Assembly (NCBI GenBank): GCA_027045015.1
Contig: JALUBF010000011.1
Coordinates: forward strand, 1 to 36,443
Reading direction: 5' to 3'
DNA length: 36,443 nucleotides
DNA from: Sulfurovum sp.
Lineage (GTDB): Bacteria > Campylobacterota > Campylobacteria > Campylobacterales > Sulfurovaceae
Shown here: one piece after another, positions 8,473 to 17,053 of the stretch
How the letters are laid out: every line of letters begins with the position of its first letter
Numbering within the stretch: position 1 is the first letter of the stretch
The notes under the pieces: model-generated
The model's database searches: none
What the model saw: the letters and a program-made list of their open reading frames with translations, nothing else
Told to the model about the DNA's origin: nothing
Made by a program: the position numbers and the translations under genes

Positions 8473-9038
8473 GAATTTTTGTTGAAGGAAATGATGATAA
8501 AAATTTTATCGTTAAACTTTTGAATGATTTGAAAACATATAAAGAGATAGATATTTTAGATAATATAAATTTTAATAACTATATTGAAGTTATGGGAAGT
8601 AAATCTAAACTTTTAGATAAAAATCATATAAAATATAATAGACTTTCTCAAAAAATAGGTTTTGAGATAAAAAAAGCCCTCTTTATCTTTGATAGTGACT
8701 TTGAAGAAGATGATAAAAATTGTAATGGAATGGAAAACTCTAAAAAATGTTTTGATAAATTAATAAAAGAATTAGATTGGAAAATTGAAATAGATGTTTA
8801 TATTTTTGATAAAAATTTAGACTATTTTCTAGTAGAAACCATAAACAAAAAAGAGTGTTATGAACATTTTGATAAATTAGTAGAGTGTTTAGATGTAGAA
8901 AAACTAAAACCAAATAAAAAACCTATAGCCAATTTATACAGAGATTTATACCCTTATCCTCAATTTGATTTTAAAGATGATAGATTTCAACCAGTAAAAG
9001 ATAAATTAATAGACTTATTTAAAGGAATAAAAAAATGA
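8463..9038 (+). CDS. TOPRIM-like protein (DUF3226/DUF4435-like), partner of the ATPase
   Basis: A 191-aa protein with a TOPRIM pattern: beta strand plus catalytic Glu in RIFVEGNDD (E8), then a DxD in [12 protein letters not shown] (D77, D79). This acidic set matches metal-dependent TOPRIM nucleases such as those in OLD, GajA and AriB. The C-terminal half ([13 protein letters not shown] onward) fits DUF3226-type proteins, which are often encoded next to an AAA ATPase. Its start lies inside the end of the ATPase gene and its stop overlaps hisA by four bases, so the pair is translationally wired into the his operon. I infer a nuclease effector controlled by the ATPase. DUF number is by recollection and not certain. 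Confidence 0.75.
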   Translation: MSLRIFVEGNDDKNFIVKLLNDLKTYKEIDILDNINFNNYIEVMGSKSKLLDKNHIKYNRLSQKIGFEIKKALFIFDSDFEEDDKNCNGMENSKKCFDKLIKELDWKIEIDVYIFDKNLDYFLVETINKKECYEHFDKLVECLDVEKLKPNKKPIANLYRDLYPYPQFDFKDDRFQPVKDKLIDLFKGIKK

Positions 9039-9769
9039 CAATACTACCAGCGATTGACCTAAAAGATGGTAAAGCAGTAAGATTAAGCAAAGGCTTAATG
9101 GAGAGTGCAAAGATATATAGTGATGAACCGTGGCAAGTGGCTAAGAGATTTGAAGAGTTAGGGAGCAAATGGGTTCACCTTGTTGACCTAAATGGTGCAT
9201 TTGCAGGAAAGCCTGAAAATTTGGAGCAGATTAGAAAGATACGCAAGAATTGTAATCTAAAACTAGAACTTGGTGGTGGGATAAGAGATGAAGAGACCAT
9301 CAAGATGTACCTAGAGCTTGGAATTGACCGTTTAATTCTTGGTTCTATAGCTGTTAAAGATGCACAATTTGTTAAAGATATGGCAAAAAAGTATCCTATA
9401 GTTGTGGGTATTGATGCTATTGATGGTATGGTAGCTGTTGAGGGTTGGGCCAAGACTTCAGATATGAAGGCTACTGATTTAGCTCGTGCTTTTGCTGACT
9501 GTGGAGTTGAGGCGATTATATGTACAGATGTTGGTCGTGATGGTATGATGACTGGTGTCAATGTTGAGTTTACAAAATCTATTCAAGAGGCTTCTGGTTT
9601 AGAGACTATTGCTAGTGGTGGGCTTAAAGATATGAGAGATATTGATGCTCTACTTGAAGCAGGGATAGATGGAACGATTGTAGGAAAAGCCTTCTATGAA
9701 GGTACACTTGATTTAGAAGAGGCATTTTTAAAAACAAACAATATTGAGGAAATAATCAATGAAAAATAG
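9035..9769 (+). CDS. hisA: ProFAR isomerase (HisA)
   Basis: A 244-aa (beta/alpha)8-barrel enzyme that isomerises ProFAR to PRFAR in histidine biosynthesis. [10 protein letters not shown] carries the first catalytic Asp (D8), VVGIDAIDG the second (about D129), and the phosphate-binding loops are LGGGIRD and IASGGL. The start overlaps the TOPRIM-like gene by four bases with AAGGA upstream inside that gene. It overlaps prmA by eleven bases. The reading frame is intact, so the inserted pair has not destroyed the pathway. Confidence 0.96.
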   Translation: MTILPAIDLKDGKAVRLSKGLMESAKIYSDEPWQVAKRFEELGSKWVHLVDLNGAFAGKPENLEQIRKIRKNCNLKLELGGGIRDEETIKMYLELGIDRLILGSIAVKDAQFVKDMAKKYPIVVGIDAIDGMVAVEGWAKTSDMKATDLARAFADCGVEAIICTDVGRDGMMTGVNVEFTKSIQEASGLETIASGGLKDMRDIDALLEAGIDGTIVGKAFYEGTLDLEEAFLKTNNIEEIINEK

Positions 9770-10574
9770 ATATTATGAATTAACTATTGCACTAAATGAT
9801 GATTTTGTAGAGTTCATAGCAGACTTTGTAGCCAATATAGCAAATGATGGTGTAGAGATAGGATATGAGAAGATAATCGTTCGTAGCGAATCTGATTTAA
9901 CTTACGTTAAAGATGCTCTTATATCATTAAGCGATACATTAGATGGCAATATATCTATGAACTATACTATCCAAGAGAAAGAGAATCAAGACTGGATACA
10001 AAAATATAAAGACTCCATAGAGCCTATAGAGGCTGGAAAATTTTATATATTTCCTAGTTGGTATGAACCAAAAGAAAATCTTATAAATATTAAGATTGAC
10101 CCTGCTCTTGCATTTGGTTCAGGGCATCACGCTACAACATTCTCATGCTTAAATGCTGTATCGGAGTATGTAAAGGCTAATGATTTAGTGCTAGATGTTG
10201 GTTGTGGTTCTGGTATCTTGGGACTAGCCTCCAAAAAACTTGGAGCAACTGTAGAGCTGTGCGATACTGACCCTATATCTGTAGATAGCTGTAAACAAAA
10301 CTTTGAACTAAACAATGAGAGTTACGATAAACTCTGGGAAGGTTCTGTAGATAAAGCCAAAGGTAATTACGATGTAGTAATAGCCAATATCATAGCTGAT
10401 GTGCTTCGTTTTATCGCAAAAGATCTAAAAAATGATACAAAAGATGGTGGTTACTTGATACTTTCAGGTATATTAGATAAAAAAGAGGAATTGGTTAAAG
10501 AATCTTTCAAAGATCTTAACTTAGAGAAACGAACATTAAAAGATGAGTGGGTAACACTTGTCTATAAAAAATAG
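9759..10574 (+). CDS. prmA: Ribosomal protein L11 methyltransferase
   Basis: A 271-aa class I SAM-dependent methyltransferase. The diagnostic [14 protein letters not shown] is the PrmA form of the substrate/SAM loop, [11 protein letters not shown] is SAM motif I, and VIANIIADV is the active-site NI segment. An N-terminal ferredoxin-like domain (1 to about 85) recognises L11. It methylates ribosomal protein L11. It begins inside the end of hisA and ends 26 bases before ftsH; the prmA-ftsH arrangement is common in Campylobacterota. Confidence 0.93.
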   Translation: MKNRYYELTIALNDDFVEFIADFVANIANDGVEIGYEKIIVRSESDLTYVKDALISLSDTLDGNISMNYTIQEKENQDWIQKYKDSIEPIEAGKFYIFPSWYEPKENLINIKIDPALAFGSGHHATTFSCLNAVSEYVKANDLVLDVGCGSGILGLASKKLGATVELCDTDPISVDSCKQNFELNNESYDKLWEGSVDKAKGNYDVVIANIIADVLRFIAKDLKNDTKDGGYLILSGILDKKEELVKESFKDLNLEKRTLKDEWVTLVYKK

Positions 10575-10600
10575 AATAACCATACAGATAAAGGAAATCA

Positions 10601-12565
10601 ATGTCCAATAAAGATAATGATCAAAACAATAATAACAACAATAATTTTTTCAATAACAACCCACTACTTGCATTTGCTATTATATCTATAGTTATTATTA
10701 TGGTATTTAAGGCATTTATAGGAGAAAACGATAGTTTGGGAAATATGATGAATATGAACCAAAATATATCACAAACAAAATCAGTGAAATACTCTGAACT
10801 TAAAAAGAAAATAGAAAGTGGTGATATATCTTCAGTAAAACTAGCACAAAATACAATAGAAGCTATCTCAACGAGTAATGGAAAGAAAATAAGATATATA
10901 GCAGAAAATATACCTACTTACGATAAAGAACTTGTTCCTCTACTAGAGAAAAAAGGCATTAGCTATGAGGGTGTTATGGGTGGTGGCTTAGTTAGCGAAC
11001 TTATAAGCTCTATATTGCCAATCCTTCTCTTCTTTGGTATCTGGATATTTTTAGCTCGAAAAATGAGCAAAGGAATGGGTGGTGGCATTTTGGGTGCTGG
11101 TAAAGCCGATAAACTTATCAACTCTGAAAAACCAGATACTAAATTTTCTGATGTTCAAGGGGTAGAAGAGGCAAAAGATGAAGTTAAAGAGATAGTTGAT
11201 TTTCTTAAATTTCCAGAACGATATATGGAACTTGGAGCAAAGATACCAAAAGGGCTACTTTTAGTAGGACCTCCTGGTACAGGTAAGACACTTTTAGCAA
11301 AAGCTGTTGCTGGTGAAGCATCTGTTCCTTTCTTCTCTGTAAGTGGTTCAGGATTTATAGAGATGTTTGTAGGTGTTGGAGCTAGTCGTGTACGTGATCT
11401 ATTTGCTCAAGCAAAAAAAGAAGCACCTGCTATCATTTTTATTGATGAGATAGATGCTATTGGTAAAAGTAGAGCAAGTGGTGGTCAGATGGGTGGAAAT
11501 GATGAGCGTGAACAGACTCTAAACCAACTTCTTGCAGAGATGGACGGATTTGGTACAAATACCCCAGTCATAGTCCTTGCTGCAACAAACAGACCAGAGA
11601 CACTAGATGCTGCCCTACTTCGTGCAGGACGTTTTGACCGACAAGTTCTTGTAGATAAGCCTGATTATGATGGTCGTTTAGCCATCTTAAAAGTACACTC
11701 AAAAGATGTTAAGCTATCTAAAGAGGTAAATCTAAAAATTGTTGCGAAACAGACTGCTGGACTAGCTGGTGCTGACTTAGCAAATATTATTAACGAGGCA
11801 GCTTTGCTTGCAGGAAGACAAGATAAAAAAGAGATAGAACAAGCTGATCTACTTGAGTCTATAGAACGTTCATTTGTAGGACTAGAGAAGAAAAACCGTA
11901 AGATAAATGAAATAGAAAAAAGAATAGTTGCATACCATGAGAGTGGTCATGCTCTTATGGCTGAGCTTAGTAAAGGTGCAACAAGAGTTACGAAAGTATC
12001 CATCATACCTCGTGGTTTAGGAGCATTAGGTTACACACTTCACCTACCAGAAGATGAAGAGCGTTTCTTAAAACAAAAACATGAACTTATGGCTGAAGTA
12101 GATGTACTTCTTGGTGGTCGTGCATCTGAAGAGGTGTTTATAGGTGAAATATCAACGGGAGCTGGTAATGACCTCGATAGAGCTACTGCCATACTAAAAG
12201 ATATGATATCTGTATATGGTATGACTGATGTAGCTGGACTTATGGTACTTTCACGCTCTACAAACTCATTTTTAGGTGGTGGAGCAGTTAGTACAGACTA
12301 TAGTGAAAAGATGGCTGAAGAGATGGATAACTTTATCCGTTCTACACTAAATGAGCGTTACAACTATGTAAAAGGTACTCTCAAAGAGTACTCTAAAGCT
12401 ATTGAAAATATGGCTTCTGTACTTTTAGAGGTAGAAGTTATAGAGGGGAAACAGGTACGTTCTATTATCGAAGATTATGAAAAAGAGAACCATATGCCAA
12501 GTCGTCTAGCTCACCAAGAACAGATAGCAAAAGCTGAACAAGAAGATGAAAAAGAGGAGGAGTAA
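10601..12565 (+). CDS. ftsH: ATP-dependent zinc metalloprotease FtsH
   Basis: A 654-aa membrane AAA+ protease that degrades misfolded and regulatory membrane and cytosolic proteins. Two transmembrane helices (about 21-38 and 132-151) flank a periplasmic domain. Walker A is GPPGTGKT (222-229), Walker B IIFIDE (277-282), the second region of homology follows in ATNRPETLD, and the zinc site is HESGH (445-449) with a third ligand in GNDLDRAT (D523). The extreme N-terminus is asparagine-rich (runs of N within residues 6-19), unusual but probably harmless. AAGGAAA precedes the ATG. The last codon and stop fall inside a stem-loop that may end transcription. Confidence 0.97.
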   Translation: MSNKDNDQNNNNNNNFFNNNPLLAFAIISIVIIMVFKAFIGENDSLGNMMNMNQNISQTKSVKYSELKKKIESGDISSVKLAQNTIEAISTSNGKKIRYIAENIPTYDKELVPLLEKKGISYEGVMGGGLVSELISSILPILLFFGIWIFLARKMSKGMGGGILGAGKADKLINSEKPDTKFSDVQGVEEAKDEVKEIVDFLKFPERYMELGAKIPKGLLLVGPPGTGKTLLAKAVAGEASVPFFSVSGSGFIEMFVGVGASRVRDLFAQAKKEAPAIIFIDEIDAIGKSRASGGQMGGNDEREQTLNQLLAEMDGFGTNTPVIVLAATNRPETLDAALLRAGRFDRQVLVDKPDYDGRLAILKVHSKDVKLSKEVNLKIVAKQTAGLAGADLANIINEAALLAGRQDKKEIEQADLLESIERSFVGLEKKNRKINEIEKRIVAYHESGHALMAELSKGATRVTKVSIIPRGLGALGYTLHLPEDEERFLKQKHELMAEVDVLLGGRASEEVFIGEISTGAGNDLDRATAILKDMISVYGMTDVAGLMVLSRSTNSFLGGGAVSTDYSEKMAEEMDNFIRSTLNERYNYVKGTLKEYSKAIENMASVLLEVEVIEGKQVRSIIEDYEKENHMPSRLAHQEQIAKAEQEDEKEEE

Positions 12566-12583
12566 GAGAAGTAAACTCTTACT
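12561..12583 (+). terminator. Candidate terminator hairpin at the ftsH stop
   Basis: AGTAAGAG pairs perfectly with CTCTTACT around a 7-base loop. The stem overlaps the ftsH stop codon. The following sequence, TGACTTTGAAATTC, is only weakly U-rich, so termination may be inefficient. Confidence 0.45.
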
Positions 12584-12610
12584 TGACTTTGAAATTCTAT
12601 AATTTTACAG

Positions 12611-12616
12611 TATAAT
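12611..12616 (+). promoter_or_regulatory. Promoter -10 box of the leuA leader
   Basis: A perfect TATAAT in ACAGTATAATCACA, matching the hisH promoter over TATAATCACA. It is 25 bases before the leader-peptide ATG. A second TATAAT lies at 12598-12603 and cannot be excluded. Confidence 0.6.
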
Positions 12617-12640
12617 CACAAAAAATTACAGGAGAGCATT

Positions 12641-12712
12641 ATGAAAAATATCATAAAAATACAAACAATTTTCACTAAAGATACAACTCTCCTGCTACTA
12701 CTTACTCTCTAA
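12641..12712 (+). CDS. Leucine-rich leader peptide of leuA (LeuL-like)
   Basis: Too short for the ORF track. A 23-residue ORF begins with ATG five bases after AGGAGAG and ends in tandem stops TAA TAG. The peptide runs MKNIIKIQT... and ends TLLLLLTL: five consecutive Leu codons (CTC CTG CTA CTA CTT), then ACT CTC. All six Leu codons are of the CTN type, so translation would sense charged CTN-reading leucyl-tRNAs. It lies between a strong -10 box and leuA, with alternative RNA pairings downstream, which is the layout of classical amino-acid attenuators such as leuL of enteric bacteria. Existence of the ORF is direct observation; its regulatory role is inferred. Confidence 0.75.
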   Translation: MKNIIKIQTIFTKDTTLLLLLTL

Positions 12713-12752
12713 TAGTACAACTATCCACCCTTTTAGACAATAAACAAACTAT

Positions 12753-12814
12753 TCTAATGCTCCTAACCAATTTTTAGGTAAAATTAGACAACCACTATGC
12801 ATTTAGCATTTTTT
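12753..12814 (+). promoter_or_regulatory. Candidate transcription attenuator upstream of leuA
   Basis: Two mutually exclusive pairings can be drawn. One is an antiterminator-like stem: TCTAAT (12753) with ATTAGA (12783), enclosing CCTAA/TTAGG. The other pairs AATGCT (12756-12761) with AGCATT (12805-12810), directly followed by T residues (12809-12814), with a smaller local ATGC/GCAT hairpin just before the T run. The leader's own ribosome-binding segment AGGAGAGCATTA can also pair with CTCTCCT inside the Leu codons or with TAATGCTC here. Stems are short, so the exact fold needs testing. Confidence 0.5.
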
Positions 12815-12828
12815 ATCGAGGCAATAAA

Positions 12829-14361
12829 ATGAAACAAGATACTATTAAGATATTTGACACAACTTTAAGAGATGGTGAACAAAGCCCTGGGGCTTCTATG
12901 AACACCGAAGAGAAGATACAAATAGCTGTACAGTTAGAGCGTTTAGGTGTTGACATCATAGAGGCAGGTTTTGCAGCAGCAAGTCCTGGTGACTTTGATG
13001 CCATAGAGAAGATAGCACAAAGGGTTCAAAACTCGACTATATGTTCATTGGCTCGTGCCATAGACTCCGACATAAAATCAGCAGGAGAAGCCATAGCTAA
13101 GGCAAATTTAAAGCGTATCCATACATTCATAGCTACATCTAAGATACATATGGAGTATAAGCTTAAGATGACTCCTGATGAAGTGATAAAAAGAGCCGTT
13201 AGAGCTGTAGAGTATGCTCGTACATTTGTAGATGATGTAGAGTTTAGCTGTGAAGATGCAGGACGTTCAGATATAGGATTTTTAAAAGAGGTGAGCGATG
13301 CAGTTATAGAAGCAGGAGCTACTACCATAAACTTACCAGATACAGTAGGTTTTAGACTTCCATCTGAGATAGGAGCTATGGTTAAAGAGATGAGCCAATA
13401 TACTCAAGGTAGAGCCATCATCTCTGTACACAATCACAATGATTTAGGCTTGGGTGTTGCCAACTCGTTAGAGGCTGTAGCAAATGGAGCTAGACAAGTA
13501 GAATGTACTATCAATGGTTTGGGTGAACGTGCAGGAAATGCAGCTCTTGAAGAGATAGTAATGGCAATAAAAACACGTTCAGATATATTTGCAAACTATA
13601 AAACAAACATAAATACAAAAGAGATATATCCATCAAGTCGTCTTATCGCAACCATAACAGGCATAGAACCTCAACCAAACAAGGCTATTGTCGGTAAAAA
13701 TGCATTCTCTCACGAATCTGGCATACATCAAGATGGTGTCTTAAAGAATAAAGAGACTTATGAGATTATCACTCCCGAGAGTATAGGTTTGATCAAAGAT
13801 GATACTTTAGTAATGGGTAAACACTCAGGACGTGCAGCATTTAAAGATAAGTTATTAAAACTTGGTTTTAGTTTAGATAACGAAGCACTAAATGCTTCAT
13901 TTGAACGTTTTAAAATCTTAGCCGATAAGAAAAAAGATATATATGATGATGATTTAAGAGCTTTAGTAACAAATGAGATGACTAAAGCTACTCAGATATA
14001 TGAGTTAATATCTCTACAGTTAATGGACTGTTCAAATGGTGTACCAAGTGCAGCCGTAAAGATAAAAAAAGAGAATAATGAGATTATAGAAGCTGGAATT
14101 GGAGAGGGTACTATAGATGCAGTATTTAAAACTATTGACCGTATATCAGGATACCATGGAAAACTTGAAGAGTACAAAGTAAAATCTGTAAGTAAAGGCA
14201 AAGATGCCTTAGCAAGTGTAACGGTAAAAGTATCTTTCAATGAAGAACAAGCCATCATAGGACATGGACTAAACATAGATACTATGTTAGCCTCTGCTAG
14301 AGCATACATAGGTGCATTAAATAGCTACTTAAGTATGAAAGGGAAACTCAAACCATGCTAA
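12829..14361 (+). CDS. leuA: 2-isopropylmalate synthase
   Basis: A 510-aa enzyme that condenses acetyl-CoA with 2-oxoisovalerate, the committed step of leucine biosynthesis. [13 protein letters not shown] (9-21) holds the catalytic Arg/Asp, HNHNDLGLG the metal His pair, and [14 protein letters not shown] and ESGIHQDG are further family signatures. The C-terminal part (about 390-510) is the allosteric LeuA dimerisation domain that binds leucine, so feedback control probably adds to leader control. GAGG precedes the ATG by seven bases. It converges on serS with a shared stem-loop between them. Confidence 0.96.
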   Translation: MKQDTIKIFDTTLRDGEQSPGASMNTEEKIQIAVQLERLGVDIIEAGFAAASPGDFDAIEKIAQRVQNSTICSLARAIDSDIKSAGEAIAKANLKRIHTFIATSKIHMEYKLKMTPDEVIKRAVRAVEYARTFVDDVEFSCEDAGRSDIGFLKEVSDAVIEAGATTINLPDTVGFRLPSEIGAMVKEMSQYTQGRAIISVHNHNDLGLGVANSLEAVANGARQVECTINGLGERAGNAALEEIVMAIKTRSDIFANYKTNINTKEIYPSSRLIATITGIEPQPNKAIVGKNAFSHESGIHQDGVLKNKETYEIITPESIGLIKDDTLVMGKHSGRAAFKDKLLKLGFSLDNEALNASFERFKILADKKKDIYDDDLRALVTNEMTKATQIYELISLQLMDCSNGVPSAAVKIKKENNEIIEAGIGEGTIDAVFKTIDRISGYHGKLEEYKVKSVSKGKDALASVTVKVSFNEEQAIIGHGLNIDTMLASARAYIGALNSYLSMKGKLKPC

Positions 14362-14365
14362 AAGA

Positions 14366-14385
14366 AAGATAGAGTAATCTATCTT
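14366..14385. terminator. Bidirectional-type hairpin between leuA and serS
   Basis: AAGATAGA and TCTATCTT form a perfect 8-bp stem with a GTAA loop. On the minus strand it is followed by TCTTTTAG, so it works best as the serS terminator. On the plus strand the tail CCACTCATTTAATATT is a poorer U-tract for leuA. Confidence 0.6.
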
Positions 14386-14399
14386 CCACTCATTTAATA

Positions 14400-15644
14400 T
14401 TACATATATTTGTGTAATACCTCTGGAATATCAATAGTTCCATCTTCATTTTGATAGTTTTCCATAATAGCAACAATAGTTCTACCTACAGCTAAAGATG
14501 AGCCATTTAGAGTATGTACTAGTCTATTTTTCTTACCATCTTTAAAACGGATTTTAGCTCGTCTTGCTTGAAAGTCACGAGTATTTGAGATAGAGCTTAT
14601 CTCACGATATTGATTTTGTCCTGGTAGCCACACTTCAAGGTCTATGGTAGTTGCTGCTGAGAAACCCAAGTCACCACCACAAAGCTCTACCAATCTATGA
14701 GGTAAACCAAGAGCTGTTAATATATCTGATGCATTTTGAACCATAAGTTCAAATACTTCATCTGACTTATCTGGGTGAGCTATAGCTACCATCTCTACTT
14801 TATTGAACTGATGTTGACGTATGATACCTCTTGTATCACGCCCTGCACTACCTGCCTCTTTTCTAAAACATGGAGTATATCCTGTCATAAGAAGTGGTAG
14901 CTCTTTTTCAGATAATATCTCATCATTATACATATTGGTCAATGGTACTTCTGCTGTTGGAATAAGATACAAATCTTCATCTTCTATCTTAAACAAGTCA
15001 TCACCAAATTTTGGTAACTGTCCTGTACCTTGTAACATAGTTGCATTGTTTATAAATGGTACAGAGTACTCTTCAAAGCCTTTTTGTCTATTCATATCTA
15101 AAAAGAAGTTAATCAATGCACGTTCAAGTCTTGACGCTTCACCTTTGAGTATGGCAAAACGACTTTTAGCCAACTTTACACCACGTTCAAAGTCTATCCA
15201 ACCATTTATCTCAGATAGCTCCCAATGCTCTTTTGGTTTAAACTCAAAACTTCTAGGCTCAAGAACTTTACGAATCTCTACATTGTCATCTTCATCTGCA
15301 CCATTTGGAACAGAATCATCTGGAAAATTAGGGATAGCCAAAGCTACAGCATAAAGAGCCTCTTCAGCATTACGTGCTTTCTCTTGTGCTGGTACCATTG
15401 CCTCTTTATTGGCATCTACCTTAGCTTTAAGCTCAGATATATCTTTACCCTCTCTTTTGTACTGCCCAAAAAGTTTAGACATACTATTTTGTTCTGCCTT
15501 CATAGACTCCAATGTAGCATTTGCCTCTTTAAGTGATGAAAAAAGTATCTTAAGTTTTTCCAATGTAGATGTATCTACACCTTTTTTCTGAAGCCTTAAA
15601 CTAGCCTCTTCAAAATTGTTCTGAATATATTTCAAATCTATCAT
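14400..15644 (-). CDS. serS: Seryl-tRNA synthetase
   Basis: A 414-aa class II synthetase. The N-terminal coiled-coil arm (about 25-110) binds tRNA-Ser. The catalytic core shows TAEVPLTN, motif 2 in [22 protein letters not shown] and motif 3 in [12 protein letters not shown]. It charges tRNA-Ser in the cytosol. AGG lies eight bases before the ATG, and a TATAAT at 15672-15677 (minus strand) is a fitting -10 box. Monocistronic, convergent with leuA. Confidence 0.97.
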   Translation of the reverse strand: MIDLKYIQNNFEEASLRLQKKGVDTSTLEKLKILFSSLKEANATLESMKAEQNSMSKLFGQYKREGKDISELKAKVDANKEAMVPAQEKARNAEEALYAVALAIPNFPDDSVPNGADEDDNVEIRKVLEPRSFEFKPKEHWELSEINGWIDFERGVKLAKSRFAILKGEASRLERALINFFLDMNRQKGFEEYSVPFINNATMLQGTGQLPKFGDDLFKIEDEDLYLIPTAEVPLTNMYNDEILSEKELPLLMTGYTPCFRKEAGSAGRDTRGIIRQHQFNKVEMVAIAHPDKSDEVFELMVQNASDILTALGLPHRLVELCGGDLGFSAATTIDLEVWLPGQNQYREISSISNTRDFQARRAKIRFKDGKKNRLVHTLNGSSLAVGRTIVAIMENYQNEDGTIDIPEVLHKYM

Positions 15645-15671
15645 AATTACTACCTAATTTTTAATTATAAA

Positions 15672-15677
15672 ATTATA
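15672..15677 (-). promoter_or_regulatory. Promoter -10 box of serS
   Basis: Minus-strand TTTCACTATAATTTT contains TATAAT about 28 bases upstream of the serS ATG. Confidence 0.5.
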
Positions 15678-15765
15678 GTGAAAATTTTAGTAAAAAGTGT
15701 TGAGTTTTATCATATACAATATTATGAACCGATGTTACAAAAAAAACTTTAAATCTACTATCTCA

Positions 15766-15784
15766 CCCCCCCCCAAAAAAAAAA
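15766..15784. repeat. C9A10 homopolymer tract
   Basis: Nine C residues followed directly by ten A residues in the gap between serS and the Roadblock operon. Long G/C runs are rare in such AT-rich DNA and are the usual substrate for slipped-strand phase variation in Campylobacterota. The A run ends 11 bases before a TATAAT (15796-15801), putting the tract in the -35 region of that possible plus-strand promoter. The gap 15645-15901 otherwise holds only promoters and a 5' UTR hairpin. Confidence 0.85.
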
Positions 15785-15795
15785 TAATATATAAA

Positions 15796-15841
15796 TATAA
15801 TCAAAAATTAAACTTTTTATTAAATTAAGTTATGCTATTAT
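15796..15841 (+). promoter_or_regulatory. Promoter region of the Roadblock operon (two candidate -10 boxes)
   Basis: TATAAT at 15796-15801 lies just after the C9A10 tract. TGCTATTAT, an extended -10-like box with TATTAT at 15836-15841, is followed by TTCACT and would start transcription near the hairpin at 15849. Either can drive the operon; the second is better placed relative to the ribosome binding site. Confidence 0.5.
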
Positions 15842-15848
15842 TTCACTA

Positions 15849-15872
15849 TGCATAGTTTACATAATCTATGCA
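15849..15872 (+). promoter_or_regulatory. 5' UTR inverted repeat before the Roadblock gene
   Basis: TGCATAG and CTATGCA form a 7-bp inverted repeat around a 10-base AT-rich spacer, at or just after the expected transcription start. It could be an mRNA 5' stabilising hairpin or an operator; sequence alone does not decide. Confidence 0.45.
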
Positions 15873-15901
15873 AATATATTTTAAAAAGGAGCATTTATAT
15901 T

Positions 15902-16279
15902 ATGGATTTAAATATAGGCGCATTAACAACTCAAGGAGATCAACTTCTTAATGATTTTACTAAAAAAATGGGACTTAATGGTGCAGTAATTGCAACAGCA
16001 GAAGGTCTAGAGATGGCAAGTCATTTCAACTCAGATCAAGAAGCAGATGCTATTGCAGCAGATATGGCAGCACTACTTTCAGTAATGACTAATGGATTAC
16101 TTATAAATACAGAAGTTGGAGCACTTAAAGAGATGATCATCTCTGCTGAAAATGGTTCTCTTGCCATTAGAGATCTTGGTGAAGATATTGCTTTAGGTGT
16201 TAGTGCACCAGAGGGATACAAAATGGGTGGATTGACTATCGCATTGAAAAAATTTGCAGAAGAATTAAAAGCACTCTAA
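15902..16279 (+). CDS. Roadblock/LC7 domain protein
   Basis: The track starts at 15848, but the ATG at 15902 follows AAAGGAG ten bases upstream and starts at MDLNIGALTT, with the earlier residues showing no conservation-like pattern; I use 15902 (125 aa). The protein spans one Roadblock/LC7 domain: helix (QGDQLLNDFTKK), strands GAVIATAEG and LEMASHF, the Ala-rich helix EADAIAADMAALLS, three strands (EMIISAE, SLAIRDLG, IALGVSAPEG) and a C-terminal helix. Roadblock proteins such as MglB dimerise and usually regulate small GTPases, but no GTPase gene is nearby. It leads a five-gene operon ending in a hybrid histidine kinase, and a hairpin after it suggests it is made in excess. Confidence 0.88.
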   Translation: MDLNIGALTTQGDQLLNDFTKKMGLNGAVIATAEGLEMASHFNSDQEADAIAADMAALLSVMTNGLLINTEVGALKEMIISAENGSLAIRDLGEDIALGVSAPEGYKMGGLTIALKKFAEELKAL

Positions 16280-16294
16280 TTAAAAAGCTGATTA

Positions 16295-16324
16295 TTAGAC
16301 AATAACTCATTGTTGTCTAATTTT
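16295..16324 (+). terminator. Intra-operon terminator after the Roadblock gene
   Basis: TTAGACAATAA pairs with TTGTTGTCTAA (11 bp, one G-U) around a CTCA loop and is followed by TTTT. It lies between the Roadblock gene and the 69-aa gene, so it probably acts as a partial terminator lowering downstream expression. Confidence 0.7.
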
Positions 16325-16375
16325 AAAAAACTTTATTTTATATTTTAGATTCGTATTTCATAAGGAGAAACCCAC

Positions 16376-16585
16376 ATGGGAGGGAAAACAACAATGGCAC
16401 AAAATGCAATAGCAGAAGCAGAAACAGCACTAAACGCAATGAAAAGTGGAGACATAGATGCAGCAGAGTTCTACAAACAACTTATGGCAGTTCTAGCAAA
16501 TATAGAAGTAACCAATGAAGATCTTCAAGGCGTTACTCCACAATTACTTTCATTTGTGAATGCTCTTATACGTAATTTAAAATAA
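16376..16585 (+). CDS. Small hypothetical protein, helical
   Basis: A 69-aa protein I do not recognise. It has AGGAG eight bases before the ATG; a second in-frame ATG at 16394 follows GGGAGG and would give a 63-aa form starting MAQNAIAEAE. It looks all-helical, with an acidic, Ala-rich first half (AIAEAETALNAMKSGD) and a hydrophobic C-terminal helix (TPQLLSFVNALIRNLK). No signal peptide, membrane segment or DNA-binding motif is evident. Its place between a Roadblock protein and two Roadblock-fold-like proteins suggests a binding partner or adaptor for them; that is inference from position only. Confidence 0.7.
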   Translation: MGGKTTMAQNAIAEAETALNAMKSGDIDAAEFYKQLMAVLANIEVTNEDLQGVTPQLLSFVNALIRNLK

Positions 16586-16607
16586 ATTTTTAAATTACCA
16601 CTAGACT

Positions 16608-16629
16608 ATAGGGACTATATAGTCCCTAT
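16608..16629. repeat. Perfect 22-bp palindrome between operon genes 2 and 3
   Basis: ATAGGGACTAT joined to ATAGTCCCTAT is a perfect 22-bp palindrome. As RNA it would give a 9-bp stem with an ATAT loop. It is followed by CATAAGATTTTG, not a proper U-run, so it is either a weak terminator, an RNA-processing site or a dimeric-regulator operator. Confidence 0.75.
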
Positions 16630-16706
16630 CATAAGATTTTGTGTATATATTTTATATTTAGATTAAATCTTATTTAACGATATATCTTAAAAAGGAAGGA
16701 TTAGGT

Positions 16707-17036
16707 ATGCATAGAAAATCTCAACAAAATTTAGATAAATTATTTGAACTTGTAAAAAATATTGATGGTGTCACGGCTTTATATAATATAAATATAGAAG
16801 ATACAAAAATACAGCATAATATACTTAGTAAAACTCACAATCAAGAATCTTTTGTACAATATATAAAAAAGATATTTCCTATATGCAAAGAAGATAAATT
16901 TGAAATCATCGTAGTCGATTTAGAAGAACGTATCATTTGTAAAAAAGTTGATAGTACAAACATAATTGTATCTGTCTCAGATAAAAAAATACCATTAGGT
17001 AAGATACTTACACTACTTAAAAGTATTGATTTTTAA
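16707..17036 (+). CDS. Small protein with Roadblock-like predicted topology
   Basis: A 109-aa protein without a recognised family. AAGGAAGGA precedes the ATG. Reading hydrophobicity by eye gives helix (QQNLDKLFELVKNI), strand (GVTALYNINIE), a short second strand, helix (ESFVQYIKKIFPI), three strands (FEIIVVDLEE, RIICKKVDS, NIIVSVSDK) and a final helix (LGKILTLLKSI). That order, alpha-beta-beta-alpha-beta-beta-beta-alpha, is the Roadblock/LC7 fold of the operon's first gene. I infer a divergent paralogue that could heterodimerise with the others. Direct sequence similarity to the first gene is low, so this rests on topology only. Confidence 0.65.
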   Translation: MHRKSQQNLDKLFELVKNIDGVTALYNINIEDTKIQHNILSKTHNQESFVQYIKKIFPICKEDKFEIIVVDLEERIICKKVDSTNIIVSVSDKKIPLGKILTLLKSIDF

Positions 17037-17053
17037 AAAAGGAGAGCCAAATA

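Noticed and set aside
7552-9038. Retron, Septu or Gabija identity for the ATPase/TOPRIM pair
   Set aside because: No reverse transcriptase, structured ncRNA, HNH nuclease or UvrD-like helicase is nearby; only the ATPase and TOPRIM-like genes are present.
9175-9561. 128-aa minus-strand ORF inside hisA
   Set aside because: Complement of a conserved barrel enzyme; no independent start signal.
10601-10660. Asn-rich start of FtsH as a possible frameshift or assembly error
   Set aside because: The frame is intact into the first membrane helix, and Asn codons AAT/AAC are expected in AT-rich low-complexity stretches.
14821-15354. 177-aa plus-strand ORF antisense to serS
   Set aside because: It lies wholly within serS, lacks a ribosome binding site and reads as low-complexity Ser-rich shadow sequence.
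15848-15901. Upstream ATG of the Roadblock protein
   Set aside because: It is at or before the expected transcription start and inside the 5' UTR hairpin; the ATG at 15902 has AAAGGAG.
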